Shown here: positions 59,738-64,000 of the stretch, piece by piece
Layout: each line of letters begins with the position of its first letter
Numbering within the stretch: position 1 is the stretch's first letter
From: Pseudescherichia sp031979925
GTDB lineage: Bacteria > Pseudomonadota > Gammaproteobacteria > Enterobacterales > Enterobacteriaceae
NCBI RefSeq assembly: GCF_031979925.1
Contig: NZ_DALZFB010000001.1
Coordinates: 310,001 to 374,000 of the forward strand
Length of the DNA: 64,000 nucleotides
Direction of reading: 5' to 3'
Program-made: the position numbers and the translations under genes
The notes under the pieces: model-generated
Told to the model about the DNA's origin: nothing
Database searches by the model: none
Seen by the model: the letters and a program-made list of their open reading frames with translations, nothing else

Positions 59738-60922
59738 TCAGGCGGTGGCGGCCCGGCGACGCTGCCAGCCCAGCCAGAGCAGCGGCACCGCCAGGACAAT
59801 GACCCACGGCAGAAGCAGTTTATTCATGCTCTGCCAGCCGATGCTGTTGAGCAGCGATCCTGCCGCAACCGAGCACAGCAGGGTGAACACAAATACGCTC
59901 ATGTCGTTAACGGCCTGCGCCACCCCTTTTTCTTTTCTACTGTAGGTTGTTGAAAGCAGGCTGGTTGCGCCGATGTAGAGGAAATTCCAGCCGGTGCCAA
60001 CAAAAATCAGCGCGCCGGCAAAGAGCGCCCAGCTCGTTCCCGACAGGGCCAGGCAGACATAGACGATCATCATTGCCACCCCGGCCAGCATCATTTTCAC
60101 GGAGCCAAAGCGGGCCACCAGTCTGCCGGTAAAGAACGATGGCAGATACATTCCCAGTACGTGCAGCTGGATGACCGAGGCGCTTTCCCCCAGCGAGTAG
60201 TCGTGGTGCGTCATCGCGATAGGGGTGGCGGTCATGGCCAGCACCATGATCCCGTAGGCTGAGGCCGCCGAAAACAGCGCCACCAGATAGGCCGGCTGGG
60301 TGATGACCTTCGTCCAGCGCCTGGCGGGCGGTGTACCGAAGCTGGCAGTATGGGATTCCCCCGGCACCTTCAGTCCAAGCAGCAGCAGTACACCAATCGC
60401 CGACATCACGCCCATCAGAATAAAAGAGCCGGCATACGGGGTTGAAAGCAGGTTGCTGCCCGTGCGGCCAAGCCAGGGGCCGGCAAACGCCGCAACCACG
60501 CCACCAGCAATAACCAGCGAAATGGCGCGGGTGCGAAATTCCACTGACGCGACTTCACCGGCGGCAAAGCGATAAAACTGGGCAAAGGCCTGGTAAATGC
60601 CCATCAGCAGCATGGACAGGCAAAGCAGCCAGAAAGAGTGCTGCATCATGGCCACCACAGCGACGGCCGCAGAGACGATGCCCGATGCCGCGCCCAGCAG
60701 GAAGCCTGCGCGACGGCCCATCCGGGTCATCAAAAGGGATGCAGGGAACATGATCAGGGCGGTACCGAGGCTGCCCATTGCAACCGGTATGGTCGCCCAT
60801 GAGGGATCGGGTGCGAGATATAATCCGGCCAGCCCGCCAATGGTCATCAGCAGTATGGTTACCGTCTGGAATACGGCCTGGGAACCCGCCAGGATCAGGA
60901 CCTGTTTGTACATATTACGCAT
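59738..60922 (-). CDS. MFS transporter of the repeat-bounded cassette
   Basis: A 394-residue MFS protein with about 12 membrane helices: first helix VLILAGSQAVFQTVTILLMTIGGLAG, motif-A-like loop LLMTRMGRRAGFLLG, and a charged central loop (ESHTASFGTPPARRWTK). ATG 60922 follows GGAGTAAACAC. It resembles transporters annotated as drug or small-molecule exporters, but the substrate is unknown. Transcribed away from the second repeat copy, towards the cysteine hydrolase stump. Confidence 0.85.
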   Translation of the reverse strand: MRNMYKQVLILAGSQAVFQTVTILLMTIGGLAGLYLAPDPSWATIPVAMGSLGTALIMFPASLLMTRMGRRAGFLLGAASGIVSAAVAVVAMMQHSFWLLCLSMLLMGIYQAFAQFYRFAAGEVASVEFRTRAISLVIAGGVVAAFAGPWLGRTGSNLLSTPYAGSFILMGVMSAIGVLLLLGLKVPGESHTASFGTPPARRWTKVITQPAYLVALFSAASAYGIMVLAMTATPIAMTHHDYSLGESASVIQLHVLGMYLPSFFTGRLVARFGSVKMMLAGVAMMIVYVCLALSGTSWALFAGALIFVGTGWNFLYIGATSLLSTTYSRKEKGVAQAVNDMSVFVFTLLCSVAAGSLLNSIGWQSMNKLLLPWVIVLAVPLLWLGWQRRRAATA

Positions 60923-61336
60923 GTGTTTACTCCGGTTGAATGCAGGCTGATATGAAAGCGCGTCCTGTCAGTCCGGGATGGCCGGTAACCTGAGGAGCTC
61001 TCAGCGATGATGCTGATATGGTAAGAGTTGAAGCCTGACGGAGTGAGAAGGTGCATGGTCATCTTGCGATGAAAGCGGGCCAATCGGCCCGGCGTCGTGT
61101 GTTGTACAAGGGCGGGGGAAAGGCATACGAGCGGCAATCGCTCAAAAAATGGACCGTTTGATAGGTTTACCGCGACGAATGCCAGCACGTTTTACACTGG
61201 GAGCAACCTGGTTCGGTAGTGGACAAGGAATAATAAGGCTTCTATAAGCAAAATATAAAAAATCGCCAAATTTGTATGTCGGCGCTACAGTCTATGATGA
61301 TGCTACTGGTATGACCACATAGGCGGAGCTCTATTG
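60923..61336. other. Intergenic region around the second repeat copy
   Basis: About 410 bases between the divergent MFS and alpha/beta hydrolase genes. The left half (to 61163) is of ordinary composition and should contain the MFS promoter; a 97-codon minus-strand frame there lacks a ribosome site and homology. The right half (61205-61336) is clearly AT-rich and leads into the hydrolase gene. The direct repeat at 61164-61204 marks the change in composition. Confidence 0.55.
61164..61204 (+). repeat. Right copy of the 41-bp imperfect direct repeat
   Basis: Same orientation as 57324-57364, with mismatches only at the third and eighth bases. Here it is not in an open porin frame: stops lie just upstream and within 30 bases downstream. 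It forms the boundary between the cassette and the AT-rich hydrolase region. Confidence 0.9.
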
Positions 61337-62194
61337 ATGAATTTAATAACGATACCTGTAAAAGAGGGCGGTGTTCTGGCTTCCACGGTGTGGGAGAGAA
61401 GCGATGCTAAAGCGCTGGTGATCATTCATCCTGCCACAGCGGTGTCACAGGATTTTTATAAGGGTTTTGCGGAGTATCTCTACGAAATGGGATTCACTGT
61501 TCTGACCTACGATTATCGAGGTACAGGGCATTCAACGTCAGGAGCGCTTCGAAACTGTAATGTTTCAATGTCCGACTGGATCGAGCAGGATGTCGGTTGC
61601 GTCACTGCCTGGGCGAAGTTACGTTTCCCCCATCTTCTGATGATGGCAGTAGGGCATAGCGTTGGCGGACACGCTATTCTGCTTTCTACGGCCACACATT
61701 CCCTGCATGCAGGAGTTATTGTTGCTTCGCACGCTGGTGTCACACGTACTATAAAACAAACTGGGGAGAAGCTCAGGGTTTGGTTTTTATTGCGTGTTAT
61801 TGCACCGGTTCTGTGCCGTATCTTCGGATATATGCCGGCCAGACGTCTTGGGCTGGGAGAAAACTTGCCGACTCCGGTAATGAATCAATGGGGGCGCTGG
61901 AGCGCAATGCCCAACTACTTTTATGACGATCCAAACTGGGATGCACGTCGGAGGGCCGGGGAGATAACATTACCTCTTCTGGTATTAGGTTTTGATGATG
62001 ATCCCTGGGCTAACCCGGAAGCCATTACCCGCCTGATGGAGCCGGTGAAAAATGCTAAAGTTGAACGGCACGAGATACGGCGCATGGATTTTGGTAACCA
62101 GGCTATTGGACATATGGGCTTTTTTCGAAGCCGATATCGAGAAACATTATGGCCGGAGGTCGGAAATTGGCTGCTGAGGCAGTGCCCGGATTGA
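61337..62194 (+). CDS. Alpha/beta hydrolase (COG4757-like)
   Basis: A 285-residue alpha/beta hydrolase. The nucleophile elbow is MAVGHSVGGHA (Ser about residue 116); the oxyanion region is LTYDYRGTGHST; the likely acid and His lie in LLVLGFDDDPW and NQAIGHMGFFRS. No signal peptide. Esterase or lipase activity is probable but the substrate is unknown. ATG 61337 is used; the preceding TTG extends it by one codon. Its base composition is more AT-rich than that of neighbours, suggesting later acquisition. Confidence 0.85.
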   Translation: MNLITIPVKEGGVLASTVWERSDAKALVIIHPATAVSQDFYKGFAEYLYEMGFTVLTYDYRGTGHSTSGALRNCNVSMSDWIEQDVGCVTAWAKLRFPHLLMMAVGHSVGGHAILLSTATHSLHAGVIVASHAGVTRTIKQTGEKLRVWFLLRVIAPVLCRIFGYMPARRLGLGENLPTPVMNQWGRWSAMPNYFYDDPNWDARRRAGEITLPLLVLGFDDDPWANPEAITRLMEPVKNAKVERHEIRRMDFGNQAIGHMGFFRSRYRETLWPEVGNWLLRQCPD

Positions 62195-62222
62195 AGTGAA
62201 TATCGGTGCTGGTAGTGAAGAC

Positions 62223-62266
62223 AAAAAAGTTACCCGAAAAGCCTGTGTCTCAACTTTTCGGGTAAC
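62223..62266 (-). terminator. Terminator after the PhzF-family gene
   Basis: A perfect 13-base stem, GTTACCCGAAAAG (62229-62241) with CTTTTCGGGTAAC (62254-62266), followed on the minus strand by six T residues. It serves the minus-strand PhzF gene, whose stop is about 66 bases upstream of the stem. Confidence 0.88.
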
Positions 62267-62332
62267 GCATAGAGGCGATAGCGCCAATATTGTGCAAACA
62301 GTGGGCAAGCAAACCGGTATATATTGCCCTTT

Positions 62333-63124
62333 CTAACGTAACAGCACCTTACCAATCAGATAGGTGATCGCCTGCCCGCCGATATGAACCCGGTCGCCCA
62401 CAAGCTGACAGCGCAGGTCTCCTCCACGCTCTGAACTTTGATGCGCCAGCATCTCTGTCTTATTAAGTTTTTCGGCCCAGTAAGGAATGAGCATGCTATG
62501 CGCAGAGCCGGTGACAGGATCTTCCGCGACGGCTTCACCCGGGCAGAAGAAACGGCTGACAAAATCGTACTCTCCTTCGCCCGGCGCGGTGATACAGACC
62601 ATTTTACCGAGAGGGATCATGGCGTTGATGTCAGGACGTACCGCTTCAACCTGACGTTGATTCTCCAGGACAACAAGGTAGTCACGCGCTACGCGCACCT
62701 CTTTACACTCCGTGATACCCAGCGTCTCCAGCAGTAAAGGCAGCGGCATGACCGGCTCTGTTTGCCAGGCAGGGAAATCAAGCGTCAGCCAGTCGTTACT
62801 GCGTGTCACCGTCAGCGGACCGACAAAGCGGGTATCAAAATGGATAGTCGTATCAGGGTAGTTAAGATGTTCAAAAATGACGTGGGCTGCGGCAAGGGTG
62901 GCATGTCCACACAGATTTATCTCCCCCTGCGTAGTAAACCAGCGTAGCTCAAAGCCACTATCACTATTCACAAAGAATGCCGTCTCTGACTGATTATGCT
63001 GCTTCGCCATTTTCAGTAACGTCTCATCGGACAACCACTCCGTGAGCGGGCAGACTGCGGCGGCGTTACCCGCAAAGGTGGTGGTGGCAAAGGCGTCTAC
63101 CATATAAAAATCAATTTCTTGCAT
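62333..63124 (-). CDS. PhzF-family isomerase-like protein
   Basis: A 263-residue member of the PhzF/diaminopimelate-epimerase fold. Hallmarks: IDFYMVDAFATTTFAGNAAAVC at the start, the catalytic Glu in NQSETAFFV, GEINLCGHATLAAAHVIFE and the C-terminal AVAEDPVTGSAHSML. In phenazine producers PhzF isomerises dihydro-hydroxyanthranilate; there are no phenazine genes here, so the substrate is unknown. ATG 63124 (MQEIDF) is used; TTG 63133 is possible. It follows the TPR gene by ten bases. Confidence 0.88.
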   Translation of the reverse strand: MQEIDFYMVDAFATTTFAGNAAAVCPLTEWLSDETLLKMAKQHNQSETAFFVNSDSGFELRWFTTQGEINLCGHATLAAAHVIFEHLNYPDTTIHFDTRFVGPLTVTRSNDWLTLDFPAWQTEPVMPLPLLLETLGITECKEVRVARDYLVVLENQRQVEAVRPDINAMIPLGKMVCITAPGEGEYDFVSRFFCPGEAVAEDPVTGSAHSMLIPYWAEKLNKTEMLAHQSSERGGDLRCQLVGDRVHIGGQAITYLIGKVLLR

Positions 63125-63134
63125 AGTATCCAAC

Positions 63135-63608
63135 TTAATTTAGATTATGAGAGTAAAAAGCCAATGCTTTTGCATACCGTTGAATGCCCGGCGTAGGCGG
63201 GTGGTTTGACACCAGCTCAAGCATCACCGTCATCGCCTGCTCGTGTTCACCGAGGTTATGCAGACATAGAGCATAAAAGGGGATCGCTTCGCTGGCATCA
63301 GGGTAGTCACGGATAACTGCCTCGAATTCCTGTTTCGCGAGCATGTACTTCCCCAGACAGCGCCAGGTACAGGCAAGACCGAGCCGTGCTTCAAACTCAT
63401 TATCGCCCTCCAGGTCCGCGTCTAGTGCCGCGAGATAATACTCAGCGGCACTCTCTTCCAGCCCTTCGTTGTCGTATGACCAGGCGATATTGAGCAGCGC
63501 TTCCGCTTTCAGCGCCGGAGTCTCGGTAAGCTCCCAAAGCAGCGTCCGGCTTTTTTCATACTCACCTGCGGCACGTAGGACGATTGCTCTTTGAATTCTG
63601 GGGTCCAT
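63135..63608 (-). CDS. Tetratricopeptide-repeat protein
   Basis: A 157-residue cytoplasmic protein formed almost wholly of TPR-like helix pairs: ALLNIAWSYDNEGLEESAAEYYLAALDAD, ARLGLACTWRCLGKYMLAKQEFEAVIRDYPD and PFYALCLHNLGEHEQAMTVMLELV. It resembles the TPR_5 group. Start at 63608 (MDPRIQRA) has AAAGG nine bases upstream; ATG 63614 is three bases from it. Probably cotranscribed with the PhzF gene; a protein-binding role is inferred. Confidence 0.82.
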   Translation of the reverse strand: MDPRIQRAIVLRAAGEYEKSRTLLWELTETPALKAEALLNIAWSYDNEGLEESAAEYYLAALDADLEGDNEFEARLGLACTWRCLGKYMLAKQEFEAVIRDYPDASEAIPFYALCLHNLGEHEQAMTVMLELVSNHPPTPGIQRYAKALAFYSHNLN

Positions 63609-63712
63609 AGCCATTAACCTTTTCGATACAAGAGGTTGATTAATAGCTCAATATACATCTTATGAGGGAACGCGCGCTGCTTTTTTGAATAGGCGATTTA
63701 AGAGGGATCGGT

Positions 63713-63736
63713 GCCGGGTGGTAACAACCACCCGGC
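63713..63736 (-). terminator. Hairpin after the last small gene
   Basis: GCCGGGTGGT (63713-63722) pairs with ACCACCCGGC (63727-63736) around AACA, eight bases after the small gene's stop on the minus strand. The tract beyond it is not T-rich, so termination strength is uncertain. Confidence 0.65.
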
Positions 63737-63743
63737 AGGGGGA

Positions 63744-63947
63744 CTACGCTGTCACTAACTCTTCCTCAAGCTGCTCAAGGTAACGATCGTAACGTTGCAG
63801 GAACAACAACTTGCAATCATTATCCATATTTCCGGTGATTGCCTCCGTGCAGAGGTGTCGTCCTTGCGAACGCATCTGAGCAAAGCTGAAGGCCAGAAAA
63901 TCTAAATCCCCAGAAGACACTACATACTTTTCACTAACTAACTGCAT
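63744..63947 (-). CDS. Small protein of unknown function
   Basis: A 67-residue reading frame with a strong ribosome site (AGGAGGAAGTC before ATG) and a hairpin after its stop, so it is very probably real. The product (MQLVSEKYVVSSGDLDFLAF...RYDRYLEQLEEELVTA) has no signal peptide or membrane segment, two Cys and an acidic helical C-terminus. I do not recognise the family. Its size and isolation are typical of small enteric regulatory or stress proteins, but that is only an impression. Confidence 0.68.
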   Translation of the reverse strand: MQLVSEKYVVSSGDLDFLAFSFAQMRSQGRHLCTEAITGNMDNDCKLLFLQRYDRYLEQLEEELVTA

Positions 63948-64000
63948 GACTTCCTCCTCTATTGTGGGTAAATCTAAAAGGAAATATGCACATTTAGCTT

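Noticed and set aside
60895..61188. 97-codon minus-strand frame upstream of the MFS gene
   Set aside because: No ribosome site, no homology, atypical composition, and it overlaps the MFS start in another frame.

Overview
The window is a chromosomal segment of a member of the Enterobacteriaceae. It is close to, but not, Escherichia coli. The evidence is an almost unbroken run of E. coli-type gene blocks (cysB-ymiA-yciX-acnA-ribA-pgpB-lapAB-pyrF-yciH-osmB-yciT-yciZ-pdeR-rnb-yciW-fabI-sapFDCBA; pspF/pspABCD-ycjXF-tyrR-tpx-ycjG-mpaA-mppA; dgcM, zntB-fnrS-ynaL-dbpA-ttcA), together with a REP element of the enteric type. No rRNA, tRNA, CRISPR array, transposase or integrase was seen.

Layout. (1) 1-22.2 kb is core: the end of the cysteine regulator cysB, two small membrane or cytosolic proteins, aconitase A, riboflavin and phosphatidylglycerophosphate enzymes, the LPS-assembly pair lapAB, pyrF-yciH, osmB, the c-di-GMP trigger enzyme pdeR, RNase II, yciW, enoyl-ACP reductase and the whole sap ABC operon. 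(2) 22.3-27.7 kb is accessory compared with E. coli: a DHA2-type efflux pump with a divergent LysR regulator, a relocated yajD, and a two-gene PQQ dehydrogenase (small membrane subunit plus periplasmic propeller). (3) 27.9-39.0 kb is core again: phage-shock system, ycjXF, tyrR, tpx and the murein-peptide salvage genes ycjG, mpaA and mppA. (4) 39.0-50.5 kb is a patchwork of small metabolic modules, each with its own regulator: D-serine dehydratase, a metallo-beta-lactamase hydrolase, a GlcG-type secreted protein, TetR/RidA/oxidoreductase, a BBE-type flavoenzyme, B3/4 protein with XRE-cupin regulator, DeoR/aldolase/MFS, and a cupin. The uspE-fnr-ogt block found between mppA and zntB in E. coli K-12 is not here. 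(5) 50.5-57.3 kb is core: dgcM, a minimal chemoreceptor, zntB, the anaerobic small RNA fnrS with its FNR site, ynaL, dbpA and ttcA. (6) 57.3-61.2 kb is a cassette bounded by a 41-bp imperfect direct repeat derived from a broken KdgM-type porin gene. It holds a UlaG-like hydrolase, a GlxA-type AraC regulator, a 30-codon stump of a cysteine hydrolase and an MFS transporter. (7) 61.3-64.0 kb holds an apparently AT-richer alpha/beta hydrolase, a PhzF-TPR operon and one unknown small gene.

Working together: pdeR and dgcM form the known local c-di-GMP module that controls curli expression through MlrA (mlrA is not in the window). The dgcM signature here is DGDEF instead of GGEEF. mpaA, ycjG and mppA handle murein tripeptide, and dsdA sits 16 bp behind mppA. 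The most unusual items are the split PQQ dehydrogenase, the repeat-bounded cassette beside ttcA, and the altered DgcM active site. I did not find a clearly new multi-gene defence or mobile system.
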